From contig DYCF01000022.1 of assembly GCA_019418225.1 (NCBI GenBank), positions 1 through 64,000 of the forward strand: a DNA stretch of 64,000 nt, read 5' to 3'. The notes under the pieces are model-generated. The model was not told where the DNA came from. It did not search any database and saw nothing but the letters and a program-made list of their open reading frames with translations. The first letter of the stretch is position 1. Each line of letters begins with the position of its first letter. This DNA comes from Clostridiales bacterium. GTDB lineage: Bacteria > Bacillota > Clostridia > Lachnospirales > Cellulosilyticaceae. Below are positions 36,083-45,174 of this stretch, piece after piece. Position numbers and translations under genes: made by a program.

Positions 36083-36496
36083 ATGATAAAGATTATTACA
36101 GGACAAACAGGAGAAGGAAAAACAAAATTGATGATTGAAGAAGCTAATGCCACCGTAAATAGCTTAACTGGGCATGCCGTTTATATTGATAGCTGCAACA
36201 ATCATCGTTTAGCACTTTCTCATCATATTCGCTTGGTAGAAACATGTAGTTTTGATCTTAAGTCACAACAACATTTCTTTGGTTTTTTATGTGGCCTTTT
36301 AGCATCTAACCATGATATTCAAGTTGTTTTTATTGATGAACTTATTAAAATCACCCACTCTAGTCTAGATGAGATAGCTAAAATATTTGAGCAAATAAAA
36401 GTGCTTTCTCATGAGTTTAATGTTGATTTTGTGATCGGAACTTCTTGTAGTAATGATGAATTACCTAGTCAAATGGCACCTTACCTCATCGCCTAA
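36083..36496 (+). CDS. Small P-loop ATP-binding protein, unknown role
   Basis: 137 residues. Walker A is GQTGEGKTK at about residues 6-14, and a plausible Walker B is VVFIDELIK near 92. The rest matches no family I can name. It is too short for a full AAA or ABC protein and looks like a single RecA-like core. The ATG at 36083 follows AGAGGTG, with a promoter upstream. The IS element begins 70 bases after its stop; no clear terminator precedes it. Confidence 0.7.
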   Translation: MIKIITGQTGEGKTKLMIEEANATVNSLTGHAVYIDSCNNHRLALSHHIRLVETCSFDLKSQQHFFGFLCGLLASNHDIQVVFIDELIKITHSSLDEIAKIFEQIKVLSHEFNVDFVIGTSCSNDELPSQMAPYLIA

Positions 36497-36574
36497 ATAA
36501 ATAACATAGATAATACTATGTTGTGCGTAAAGGCTTTCAATCTCCTTGCGCATATAAAAAGAAAGTGTACCCCG

Positions 36575-36610
36575 AAAGGTAGAGACTAAAAAAAGGTCTC
36601 TACCTTTTTT
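36575..36610 (+). terminator. Terminator inside the left IS end
   Basis: AAAGGTAGAGAC (36575-36586) pairs with GTCTCTACCTTT (36596-36607) and runs into T residues. It overlaps the left inverted repeat and would block outside transcription from entering the transposase genes, a common IS safeguard. Confidence 0.75.
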
Positions 36611-36658
36611 GATTTTCATGTTACTATATATCAGACTAATAACGGAGGTACATTATTT

Positions 36659-37078
36659 ATGGCAGGAATACGCTTTACACGAGAACAAAGAAATTTATTA
36701 TCAACAAACCCAAATATTAAAAAGGTAATAGATAAATCTATTACTTATGCAGAAACATTTAAATTACTCGCTATCGATGAATACGCTAAGGGTAAAATTC
36801 CTCATGAGATCTTTAAGAATGCCGGCATTGACCCTAGTATCATAGGTTCTAAGAATCCAGCACGATGTTTAGAACGTTGGCGTATATCATATTTTAAAGA
36901 CGGTTCAAGGGGCCTTATGGGGGAGAAACGTGGCACTTCAAATTCAGGTAGGCCAGTTACATCTGAATTATCATTAGAAGAGAAATTAAAACTTGCTGAA
37001 GCTAAAATTGCATATTTAGAGATGGAAAATGAATTTCTAAAAAAGTTAGACGAACTAGAAAGGAGGATGAACAAGTAG
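36659..37078 (+). CDS. IS3-family transposase OrfA (helix-turn-helix)
   Basis: 139 residues, intact. The helix-turn-helix region spans about 15-80 (ARCLERWRISYFKDGSRGL), followed by a leucine-zipper-like C-terminus (SLEEKLKLAEAKIAYLEME). In the IS150-like group OrfA binds the IS ends and is fused to OrfB by -1 frameshifting. A slippery A-AAA-AAG in the right phase lies at 37039-37045. GGAGG precedes the ATG. Confidence 0.88.
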   Translation: MAGIRFTREQRNLLSTNPNIKKVIDKSITYAETFKLLAIDEYAKGKIPHEIFKNAGIDPSIIGSKNPARCLERWRISYFKDGSRGLMGEKRGTSNSGRPVTSELSLEEKLKLAEAKIAYLEMENEFLKKLDELERRMNK

Positions 37079-37977
37079 TATTATTAAAACCATGCCATAA
37101 ATATAACATTATCTTTCAACTTTATAATAAATATAACAATAGTAATCGTTTGAAAAGAGTCAACCAGAAAATAACTATAAAAGATCTTTGTATGTTAGCT
37201 GAGGTAAGTGAGTCTGGATATTATAAATGGCTAAAGAATGCTCAGTTACGTGATATACGACTTAAAAATGAATTAAGAGATTTTCTATTAATCAAAGAAA
37301 TTTTCGAGAAAAAACGAAACTGCTAGATTTAGAACAATTATTATGGAACTTTTATATCAGCATGATATCATTATGAACCATAAAAAAGTAATTCGACTTA
37401 TGAATAAGTATAACTTAAAATGTAAAATCAGAAAGACTAAAAAGTATGGAGGTACCTTTGAAAAAGACCGTATTCAAAATACCTTTAATAATCATGTTAA
37501 CACAGTATTTGATAGCCAAATACCATCTCAAGTATTCCATACTGATATTACTTATATTAAATATGCACATGGTAGAAAAACTGCTTATTTATCAGCTATA
37601 AAAGACCAAGCAACACGTGAGATTCCAGCTTATGCAATTTCAGAATCCTTAGAATTAATGAAAATGCGATTATACACAGCGATCAAGGGTTTCATTATAC
37701 AAGTAATTATTATAGAACAAAAATAGAAGAATTAGGTTTAATAGGTTCAATGTCACGAAGAGGGAAATGTGTAGATAATGCACCAATAGAAACATTTTTT
37801 GGACATATGAAAGATGAAATAGAATTTAAAAAGCTTGAAACATATGAAGAAGTAGTCAGAGCGATACAACAATATATTTATCATTATAATAATACAAGAC
37901 CACAATGGACATTAAAAAAGATGACTCCGATACAATATCGAAATCATCTTTCTACTTTTTTGTACTCTACTTTATAG
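37039..37977 (+). pseudogene. IS3-family transposase OrfB (DDE), frameshifted
   Basis: In the -1 frame from the slippery site the reading runs to a stop at 37324-37326 (GYYKWLKNAQLRD...FEKKRNC). It resumes in another frame just after an A-rich tract (ETARFRTIIMELL) and continues to a stop at 37725. The end is again in the first frame (HSDQGFHYTSNYYRT to 37977). The three DDE residues are still recognisable: Asp in HTDITY, Asp in HSDQG and Glu in APIETFFG. The spacing between the two Asp is shorter than normal by roughly 15 residues, suggesting a small deletion as well. No full-length OrfB can be made. Confidence 0.85.
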
Positions 37978-39964
37978 GGTACACTTTCCTTTCTAAAGAC
38001 GATATAGATCTTTCTACTACTTCTTTAAAAATGCATATACTATACCCTACAACCTCATAATCTCTGCCAACTACAGGGATACCTTCTACATTTAAATCTT
38101 CACCTAATGGTAGGTGACTATCCACAATTCTTACCCAGTGATTTTCTCCTGGAGGTAGTTCAAACCTTAAATTTTCATGATATAAATTAGCTACTACATA
38201 CAGAGATTCCTCTCCTTGAATATGCCATGCAATACTTCTAGAGTAATACGACCAATCTGGCTGTCCATAATGAATACCATGCCACGTCACTTTATATTTT
38301 CCTTGTGTTATGAAATATTTCAGTTGTTTTCTTACTTTAATAAGACCTTTTGTGAACGTATAAAGCTCTGCTTCAGAAATTAATTGGTCCCAATCCACCC
38401 ACATACCTTCATGATTTTGGCAAAAAGCATTATTATTACCACCCTGACTTCTACCAATTTCATCGCCCATCAAAAGCATCGGTACACCTTTTCCCATAAG
38501 CAACAAACACATAGCATTTTTAGTTGCTACGAGGCGTCTTCTTAAAATTCCTTGGTCTGTTGTGGCACCTTCAGCCCCCCAGTTATAACTATAATTGGCA
38601 TTATTACCATCCCGATTGCCTTCGCCATTTTCTAAATTGTGTTTATTGTTATAACTACATAAATCTCTTAAAGTAAAACCATCATGTGCTGTAATAAAAT
38701 GCAGTGTATGTGTCTCACCTTTTTGCGGATCAGCAAAATAGATTTCTTTTCCTAACATACAGTCCGCCACAGACTTTACAATACCTTGGTCTCCCTTTAT
38801 AAACTTACGCATTGTATCTCTAAAGTAATCACTCCATTCCCTAAAAGGATACGGCATACGCCCTACATCATAGCTTCCTTTGGCATCCCAACTTTCTGTT
38901 ATCAGTTTCACATTTGATAAAATTGGGTCTGCTGCAATTTCATGTAAAAGTGACTCTTTCATCCATTTCCCTTCATAATCTTGCCCTAAGATTGATGCCA
39001 AATCAAATCTAAAACCATCTACTCCCATACAAATAACCCAATATTTCAAGCTATCTAAAATGAGCTTTTTAACTACAGGATGATTTGTATAAAAAGTATT
39101 TCCAGTACCCGAGCAATTTCGAAAATGACCCTGATGATCAAATTTATAATACGTATGAGGACTTAAAAGTTTATAACTACAAGGTTCACCATTTTCTCCG
39201 CCTTCACCTGTATGGTTATAAACCACATCTAATATAATCTCTAAATCCATTTCATGAGCTGCTTCTACTAACGCCTTAAATTCCTTATAGGCCGCATAGC
39301 CATCCTTTTCAACGCTATACCTTTCATCTACTGCAAAAAATCCTATTGTATTATACCCCCATCGGTCTTCTAATTTTTCTCCTGTATTTGGATTCGTGTT
39401 TTTAATTGTATAAGGAAACCATTTAAAGACCGGTAGTAACTCTAGCGTAGTAATCCCTAATGATTTCAAGTAAGGTAACTTTTTAATAAGCCCAACAAAT
39501 GTGCCTTTTTCCTCTTCGGCAATACCTGATGATTGATGTCTTGTAAAGTGTCCCACATGCATTTCATAAACAATTGTATCCTTCCACGGAATATATGGTC
39601 TTGCACTTTCACTTGGTTTATAACCAATGACAATATTATAGTAACCATGTTCTTCACTAGTAATATTATTTGCACCATAGGCATAAGGATCCAGCAAAGC
39701 TTTTGAGACATGCCCGGACTCATCAATTATACGCCAAATATACCCCATTCCTTCTTGGACATCACTTACTTTTATATAAAAAATATGATTTTCCACATGC
39801 TCTTCGCGATTTAATATGACTTTTTTTACGCATAAACCCTGAGGCCCATTAGTATAGATCTCTAACTGCATTTTTGCAGCTACATCAGAGAATATACCAA
39901 AGTTGGCACCCATTCCATCCACAGTACATCCTAGTATAGGGCTCCCCTTACTTATTTCATACAT
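37967..39964 (-). CDS. glgX: GH13 glycogen debranching enzyme (isoamylase/GlgX type)
   Basis: 665 residues from the ATG at 39964 (GGGAGG ahead). An N-terminal CBM48-like domain (about 1-110) precedes the GH13 barrel with VVYNHTGEGG, DGFRFDLAS (nucleophile Asp), ITESWDA (acid/base Glu) and FITAHDGFTL. A C-terminal beta domain follows. The enzyme hydrolyses alpha-1,6 branches of glycogen or limit dextrin. The last codons (KVYPIK and stop) are encoded by the right end of the IS element, so the native C-terminus has been replaced, probably by only a few residues because the family-typical end appears complete. Confidence 0.9.
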   Translation of the reverse strand: MYEISKGSPILGCTVDGMGANFGIFSDVAAKMQLEIYTNGPQGLCVKKVILNREEHVENHIFYIKVSDVQEGMGYIWRIIDESGHVSKALLDPYAYGANNITSEEHGYYNIVIGYKPSESARPYIPWKDTIVYEMHVGHFTRHQSSGIAEEEKGTFVGLIKKLPYLKSLGITTLELLPVFKWFPYTIKNTNPNTGEKLEDRWGYNTIGFFAVDERYSVEKDGYAAYKEFKALVEAAHEMDLEIILDVVYNHTGEGGENGEPCSYKLLSPHTYYKFDHQGHFRNCSGTGNTFYTNHPVVKKLILDSLKYWVICMGVDGFRFDLASILGQDYEGKWMKESLLHEIAADPILSNVKLITESWDAKGSYDVGRMPYPFREWSDYFRDTMRKFIKGDQGIVKSVADCMLGKEIYFADPQKGETHTLHFITAHDGFTLRDLCSYNNKHNLENGEGNRDGNNANYSYNWGAEGATTDQGILRRRLVATKNAMCLLLMGKGVPMLLMGDEIGRSQGGNNNAFCQNHEGMWVDWDQLISEAELYTFTKGLIKVRKQLKYFITQGKYKVTWHGIHYGQPDWSYYSRSIAWHIQGEESLYVVANLYHENLRFELPPGENHWVRIVDSHLPLGEDLNVEGIPVVGRDYEVVGYSICIFKEVVERSISSLERKVYPIK

Positions 39965-40079
39965 TGTGTTGCCTCCCATATTAATATCTATCTAAATTTT
40001 CACTTTTTTCTATCACATTAACATTTTACATGATGAAAAGGCTTTTTTCTAGATGTTTTCTGATTTTTTATCTTAGGTC

Positions 40080-40108
40080 TTGAAATCATTCTACGCTTAT
40101 GTTAATAT
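40080..40108 (+). promoter_or_regulatory. Promoter of the tyrS leader
   Basis: TTGAAA (40080-40085), a 17-base spacer and TAATAT (40103-40108), placed just before the T-box leader. Confidence 0.65.
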
Positions 40109-40124
40109 AAAATCTAACTAAATA

Positions 40125-40345
40125 AACACAAAAAACGATGATAAAGGCTTAGTAGTAAATAAATAGTTTTTCAGAGAGTGTGTGGTTGGTGTGAACGCAT
40201 ATATATTTATTTTATGAATTACAACTTTGGAGTTGCGTGTCCGGCTTGCCCCGTTATCGGCATTGAGGCAAACCTTTTGGTTTGTAAATTAAGGTGGTAC
40301 CACGGGTTAACTCGTCCTTAGGACTTGAGTTAACCCTTTTTTATG
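40125..40345 (+). promoter_or_regulatory. Tyrosine T-box riboswitch with terminator
   Basis: The T-box core AAGGTGGTACCACGG lies at 40291-40305. The terminator follows: GGGTTAACTC pairs with GAGTTAACCC (40327-40336) and is followed by TTTTTT. A stem I region upstream contains AGAGAGTGTGTGGTTGGTGTGAA-like sequence (in two parts AGAGAGTGTG and TGGTTGGTGTGAA) and a plausible UAC specifier near GAATTACAAC. Uncharged tRNA-Tyr would pair with the specifier and the TGGT bulge and prevent termination before tyrS. It fills the 420-base gap between glgX and tyrS. Confidence 0.92.
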
Positions 40346-40384
40346 TGCAAATTTCACCTAAAGAAAAATATAGGAGGTTTCATA

Positions 40385-41611
40385 ATGAGAAACGTATATG
40401 ATGTTTTATTAGAACGTGGTTTTATTGAGCAAACCACACATGAAAATGAAATTCGTGAACTTTTAGGAAAGGAAAAAGTTACTTTCTATATCGGTTTTGA
40501 CCCTACTGCTGATAGCTTACATGTAGGTCACTTTGTAACAGTTATGGCTATGAGTCATATGCAACAAGCTGGTCACCGTCCAATTGCACTTTTTGGTGGT
40601 GGTACAGCTATGGTTGGTGATCCAACTGGTAAAACAGATATGCGTAAAATGATGACAACTGAAATCATTGACCATAACGTAGAATGCTTCAAAAAACAAA
40701 TGTCTCGTTTCATCTCTTTTGAAAATGACAAAGCCATTATGGTAAACAATGCAGATTGGCTTCGTAACTTAAATTACATTGAATTCTTAAGAGAAGTAGG
40801 TGTACACTTCTCAGTTAATCGTATGCTTACAGCAGAATGTTTCAAACAACGTCTTGAAAAAGGTTTATCTTTCTTAGAATTCAATTATATGCTTATGCAA
40901 TCTTATGACTTCTTAGAACTTTACAGACGCTATAACTGTAAATTAGAACTTGGTGGTAATGATCAATGGTCTAATATTCTTGGAGGCGTTGAACTTGTAA
41001 GAAGACTTCATGGGGAACAATCATTTGGTATGACCTTCTCTCTTCTTACAAACAGTGAAGGTAAAAAAATGGGTAAAACAGAAAAAGGTGCTGTATGGCT
41101 TGATCCTGAAAAAACATCGCCTTATGAGTTCTATCAATATTGGCGTAACGTAGCAGATGCTGACGTTAAGCGCTGCTTATCACTTCTTACATTCATTCCA
41201 ATGGATGAAGTAAATGCACTCACAAATGTTGAAGGTGCAGCAATCAATGCTGCTAAAGAAAGACTTGCCTTTGAAGTTACAAAAATCGTTCATGGCGAAG
41301 AAGAAGCTACTAAAGCACAAACTGCAGCTAAAGCTCTCTTCATGGGTGGTGCACACGGCGGTTCAATTCCATCAACTGAAATAGCACAAGCTGACTTTGC
41401 AGAAGGTATAGATATCTTAACGCTTCTTCAAAATACAAAACTTGTACCATCTCGTTCAGAAGGCCGCCGCCTTGTTACACAAAATGGTATTAAAGTAGAA
41501 GGTACACCTATTACAGATCCAGCTACCCTCATCACAGCTGATATGTTTAAAGACGGTGAACTCATGATTCAAAAAGGTAAAAAAGTATTCCACAAAGTAA
41601 TCCTTGCCTAA
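40385..41611 (+). CDS. tyrS: Tyrosyl-tRNA synthetase
   Basis: 408 residues from the ATG at 40385, behind AGGAGG; an earlier ATG at 40343 lies in the terminator U-tract and is not used. Class I motifs: HVGH in DSLHVGHFVTV (HIGH) and KMGKT (KMSKS). The tRNA-binding S4 domain is at about 345-408. It charges tRNA-Tyr. Expression is set by the T-box. Confidence 0.96.
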   Translation: MRNVYDVLLERGFIEQTTHENEIRELLGKEKVTFYIGFDPTADSLHVGHFVTVMAMSHMQQAGHRPIALFGGGTAMVGDPTGKTDMRKMMTTEIIDHNVECFKKQMSRFISFENDKAIMVNNADWLRNLNYIEFLREVGVHFSVNRMLTAECFKQRLEKGLSFLEFNYMLMQSYDFLELYRRYNCKLELGGNDQWSNILGGVELVRRLHGEQSFGMTFSLLTNSEGKKMGKTEKGAVWLDPEKTSPYEFYQYWRNVADADVKRCLSLLTFIPMDEVNALTNVEGAAINAAKERLAFEVTKIVHGEEEATKAQTAAKALFMGGAHGGSIPSTEIAQADFAEGIDILTLLQNTKLVPSRSEGRRLVTQNGIKVEGTPITDPATLITADMFKDGELMIQKGKKVFHKVILA

Positions 41612-41614
41612 TCT

Positions 41615-41668
41615 AAAATACTTATCCAAAGCTGAGGTTGATTCCTCAGCTTTGGATAAGTATTTTTA
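41615..41668 (+). terminator. Intrinsic terminator after tyrS
   Basis: A perfect 23-bp stem (41615-41637 with 41644-41666), a 6-base loop and T residues at the 3' side. Unusually long and stable. Confidence 0.88.
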
Positions 41669-41752
41669 ATATTTTTATTACTCTTACCTCATCACCCTCA
41701 TAAGAATATAGAAAGCACTTGCCAAGATATTACTTTCTACATTCTATGTAAT

Positions 41753-41807
41753 ATGAAAGTGGGATATTATACCGGAAACCTTCACCAGTACAATTCCCCA
41801 CTTTCAT
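41753..41807 (-). terminator. Possible terminator hairpin after the S1-domain gene
   Basis: ATGAAAGTGGG (41753-41763) pairs with CCCACTTTCAT (41797-41807) around a 33-base loop, right after the stop of the S1-domain gene. No T-run follows, so termination is uncertain. Confidence 0.4.
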
Positions 41808-41810
41808 GTT

Positions 41811-42644
41811 TTACCAAGTGCGATAAATTCCATCACCCTTCATTTCAATAACACCTTCTTTCATGAGCCTACCTGCTGCACGTTTAAATGCTGCTTTACT
41901 CATGTGTAGAAGAACTTTGATTTCTTCTGGTGAGCTTTTGTCATGTACCATGAGTTTACCATCATGTTTTTCAAGTTCTTCCATTAAAAACCTCACATCA
42001 TCTTCCATTTGGAAATGAGCAGGTTTTCTCAAACTTAGTTCTAATTTACCATCTGCCTTTACTTCCTTCACACGAAGCTGTAATACTTCACCTTCATAAT
42101 GTTTGCCATAAAGTTCTTTCGTAGGAATTAGTCCATGATAACGATTATCCACTGCAACAAAAGCACCAAAAGCTTCCTTAATACTATAAATTGTTCCCAT
42201 TACCTCATCATTAGCTTTATATGGCGTATGACAACTTAAGGCTTCATATATTTTCATAGTCGCACAAAGCCTATCGCTTTTGTCAACATACATTGTTACG
42301 AAATGTGTTTCGTCCTTTTTAATTCTCCCTATCTGCTGCTTAAACGGCAAAAATAAATCTCTTTCCAATCCCCAATCTAAAAAGGCACCAATATGATTAA
42401 CACTTATTACCTTTAAAGAAGCTACTTCACCTATTTGCAACTTAGGTTTTCTAAATGTTGCTACCTTCTGATCTTCTGAATTGCGATATACAAACACTTC
42501 AACAATGTCTCCTTCTCTTAACTTTTCATCTTTCTCATAAAGTAAGATATCCGCTTCAGTTACTTCATTTGGACTATTTAAATAAATACCGTCTGGCGTA
42601 CATCGCTTAACTTGTAACCTTTGAATTTTACCAACTTCCATCAT
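41811..42644 (-). CDS. cvfB: CvfB-type S1 RNA-binding protein
   Basis: About 277 residues from the ATG at 42644, six bases after AAGGAG; the next codon is also ATG. S1-like domains occupy about 5-60, 65-130 (GAFLDWGLERDLFLPFKQQ) and 140-205 (GAFVAVDNRYHGLIPTKEL). A C-terminal winged-helix domain (about 215-277, LHMSKAAFKRAAGRLMKEG) follows. This is the layout of CvfB/YitL, an RNA-binding regulator in Firmicutes. Transcribed divergently from the GGDEF-EAL gene. Confidence 0.88.
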   Translation of the reverse strand: MMEVGKIQRLQVKRCTPDGIYLNSPNEVTEADILLYEKDEKLREGDIVEVFVYRNSEDQKVATFRKPKLQIGEVASLKVISVNHIGAFLDWGLERDLFLPFKQQIGRIKKDETHFVTMYVDKSDRLCATMKIYEALSCHTPYKANDEVMGTIYSIKEAFGAFVAVDNRYHGLIPTKELYGKHYEGEVLQLRVKEVKADGKLELSLRKPAHFQMEDDVRFLMEELEKHDGKLMVHDKSSPEEIKVLLHMSKAAFKRAAGRLMKEGVIEMKGDGIYRTW

Positions 42645-42792
42645 CTCTGTCTCCTTCATCTCTACATTGTCTAAGCCATTATACCTTACTTTTTCTTATT
42701 CGCCTAGCATCCTTTATTTTTTCCATAAAGTGTTATAGTTTCTAAGATTTATGTCGATGTATATAATATATTGCGTTTTGAAAGGATTTAAT

Positions 42793-44514
42793 ATGAAAGA
42801 GAAAAAACATTTTTTACAAAAGCCTATTTTTAAAACACTAGGTATTATTATAGGTATCATTCTATTTTTATTTTTTAACAGCTTGCTTATTAAGCTCAAT
42901 CAAACAGATGCAGCCAATGTAGACTTAGGTTGGATTGTCTATAACCGATCTGCCTTATGTGGTATCATTGCCCAGCTTCAAGTTGTTACTTTAGTAGGTT
43001 TAGTTGTTCTTTTTGATAAACTTGGTTATATCACCTGTGTGACACTATGCATTGGTGCTAGTCTTTATAACTTAATTCCTATTATCTTTATGGGAAAGTT
43101 AAACTCGCTTACAGGTATTATTATCTTAGTAGGTACACTTACAAGCACGAGTATTATTTATAAATACGGCAAACAATTTAAGCTCAAAGTACTAGAAACA
43201 GTCATGCAAAAAGAAGCGCTTCATAAAATGGCTTTTTATGATTCTTTAACAGGTCTTGCTAATCGTCGAAAAGTTCTAGATACACTTAAAACTATGACAA
43301 CCCTAGATGATACAAAACATGCCCATTTTGCTGTTGTTTTTATTGACATTGACAACTTTAAAAAAATTAATGATGCAGCTGGTCATCAAAAAGGTGATGA
43401 AATCTTAAAGTTAGTTACAGGATGCTTGAAAAATTCAATTCACCCTGATGACTTATTAGGTCGTTTAGGTGGTGATGAATTTGCACTTATTGTCAGAAGC
43501 AAACAAGACGAACGTGAACTTTTAAATTATGTTGAAGCATTAAAAGATACTGTTATAGAAGAAATGAATACCTATAATAATCCATTTTTTGTTTCAGCTA
43601 GCTTTGGAATCTCTTTATATCCTAAAGATGCCAAATCAGCGGATCAGCTTCTTAAATATGCTGATACAGCTATGTATGTCGCTAAATCAGCTGGTAAAAA
43701 TCAAGTACAGTGCTTTAACCAAAAAATGCATGATGAACTTATACACAAAATCACACTAGAAAATCATCTCAAGAATGCTACTAAAAATAATGAACTTTCT
43801 CTTGTGTATCAACCACAATATACAAGTGGTCATAAACAGCTTCGTGGTTTCGAAACACTTATTCGTTGGCATTCACCTGAGCTAGGTTTTATATCACCTG
43901 CAGAATTCATTCCTATTGCTGAAGATACAGGACTTATTGTTCCTATCGGTGAATGGGTACTACGTACTGCATGTACAACTTTTAAACAATTAATGGACAC
44001 ATATCATTTTAGTGCTGTACTCTCCATTAATATTTCAGTTAATCAAATGATTGATCCTAACTTTATAAAAATGTTTGAGACAGTTTTAGAGGAAACACAA
44101 TTTCCACCACACTGCTTAGAAATTGAAATCACTGAATCAATTTTCATTTCTTCTAAAGAACATATTATTAGCTTACTTAATCAGCTTAAACAAATGGGCA
44201 TTCATATTGCCTTAGATGACTTTGGTACAAATTATGCTTCCTTAAGTTACTTGCAAGAACTCCCACTGGATATTATAAAAATCGATAAATCTTTCGTAGA
44301 TCCAATTGTAGATTCGAAAAAGCAAGAACATCTTGTAGAAGCCATTATCTCTATTGCACAAAGGCTAGATTATAAAGTTGTAGCCGAAGGTATTGAAGAT
44401 GACGAGCAACTTAACCTCCTTAAATCACACGGTTGTGACTACATTCAAGGTTATTTATGGGGACGTCCTCTACCACTTGACCAAATCACTGAACTTTTAC
44501 AACAACTTAAATAA
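42793..44514 (+). CDS. Membrane GGDEF-EAL cyclic-di-GMP protein
   Basis: 573 residues from the ATG at 42793 (GAAAGGA ahead). About four membrane helices lie in the first 125 residues. The GGDEF domain at about 160-315 has an intact RLGGDEFALI; the position of the inhibitory RxxD site reads HPDD, so the Arg is missing. The EAL domain at about 330-570 has ETL in RGFETLIRW in place of EAL but fits ExLxR. Metal and catalytic residues remain in SINISVNQM, EITES, DDFGTN, IKIDKSFV and AEGIE. Both synthesis and breakdown of c-di-GMP are possible. The membrane part matches no sensor I can name. Confidence 0.9.
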   Translation: MKEKKHFLQKPIFKTLGIIIGIILFLFFNSLLIKLNQTDAANVDLGWIVYNRSALCGIIAQLQVVTLVGLVVLFDKLGYITCVTLCIGASLYNLIPIIFMGKLNSLTGIIILVGTLTSTSIIYKYGKQFKLKVLETVMQKEALHKMAFYDSLTGLANRRKVLDTLKTMTTLDDTKHAHFAVVFIDIDNFKKINDAAGHQKGDEILKLVTGCLKNSIHPDDLLGRLGGDEFALIVRSKQDERELLNYVEALKDTVIEEMNTYNNPFFVSASFGISLYPKDAKSADQLLKYADTAMYVAKSAGKNQVQCFNQKMHDELIHKITLENHLKNATKNNELSLVYQPQYTSGHKQLRGFETLIRWHSPELGFISPAEFIPIAEDTGLIVPIGEWVLRTACTTFKQLMDTYHFSAVLSINISVNQMIDPNFIKMFETVLEETQFPPHCLEIEITESIFISSKEHIISLLNQLKQMGIHIALDDFGTNYASLSYLQELPLDIIKIDKSFVDPIVDSKKQEHLVEAIISIAQRLDYKVVAEGIEDDEQLNLLKSHGCDYIQGYLWGRPLPLDQITELLQQLK

Positions 44515-44515
44515 T

Positions 44516-44555
44516 AAAAAGAAGGTATCACAAAATTGAGTGATACCTTCTTTTT
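44516..44555. terminator. Bidirectional terminator between converging genes
   Basis: A 16-bp stem (44516-44531 with 44540-44555) begins with AAAAA and ends with TTTTT, so it can serve both the GGDEF-EAL gene on the plus strand and the YaiI-like gene on the minus strand. Confidence 0.88.
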
Positions 44556-44559
44556 ATTA

Positions 44560-45009
44560 TTATCCTAGTAATTGTGCAATAACACCTCTCAATTTATCTT
44601 CAAACTGTCTATCCATTTCAGGTGTGCGCTTGTGAGGTTCTTTTCCACTTATGCGTTTACCGCTTCTTCTAGCTTTCTTACGTAAGTGCCTTTCAAATAA
44701 CATTTGATCAATATTATCCCTTGTATATTCTTTGCCATTTTGATGAAGTGCTCTTGCCTTCTTCCCTAATGCCATAGCTGCTACACCATAATCCTGTGTA
44801 ATAATAATATCACCTTGTTTTAATGCACTAATTATTGCAAAATCTACTGCATCCACTCCTGGTGTAATTCGAATCACCTGTCCGTAGCTCACATGCATTT
44901 CATGGTTCATATCACAATAAAACACTACTTCTATCCCTATCTCTTCAGCTACTTTTCCCACAATATTTGAAACAGGACATCCATCTGCATCTACTAAAAT
45001 TCTAAACAT
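44560..45009 (-). CDS. YaiI/YqxD family (DUF188) protein
   Basis: 149 residues from the ATG at 45009, nine bases after GGAG. The start ILVDADGCPV and the segments DAVDFAIISALKQGDIIITQD and HLRKKARRSGKR are family hallmarks. The fold is PIN/NYN-like, with acidic residues that suggest a nuclease, but no activity is established. Confidence 0.9.
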   Translation of the reverse strand: MFRILVDADGCPVSNIVGKVAEEIGIEVVFYCDMNHEMHVSYGQVIRITPGVDAVDFAIISALKQGDIIITQDYGVAAMALGKKARALHQNGKEYTRDNIDQMLFERHLRKKARRSGKRISGKEPHKRTPEMDRQFEDKLRGVIAQLLG

Positions 45010-45108
45010 TTCATTACACTCCATATTCTCATTCTGCTTATATAACATACTTGTTTATATTACTTATTTTTTATATTGTAATAGATTAATATATTTTATA
45101 CAACAAGA

Positions 45109-45154
45109 AAGGTGTCACTAGACTAACTCCTCTCATTTAGTCTAATAACACCTT
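45109..45154 (-). terminator. Terminator after the serine-dehydratase operon
   Basis: An 18-bp stem (45109-45126 with 45137-45154) with two mismatches lies 21 bases beyond the EIIC gene stop. The minus-strand tract that follows is moderately T-rich. Confidence 0.7.
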
Positions 45155-45174
45155 ATATGATTTAAATTTTACAA

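Larger units (their letters stand above)
36566..37983 (+). mobile_element. Decayed IS3-family insertion sequence
   Basis: The ends are imperfect inverted repeats beginning TGTACCC at 36566 and ending GGGTACA at 37983. About 22 bases match with a few mismatches, and the matching continues outwards as GAAAG/CTTTC. Inside are orfA with an A-AAA-AAG slippery site and a disrupted orfB. No 3-4 bp direct repeat flanks the ends, so the target duplication has been lost or the boundaries differ slightly. The right end lies inside the 3' end of the debranching enzyme gene on the other strand. Confidence 0.85.

Noticed and set aside
36545..37995. Target-site duplication around the IS element
   Set aside because: The flanks read AAAG on the left and CTTT on the right, which is an inverted and not a direct match, so it extends the inverted repeats.
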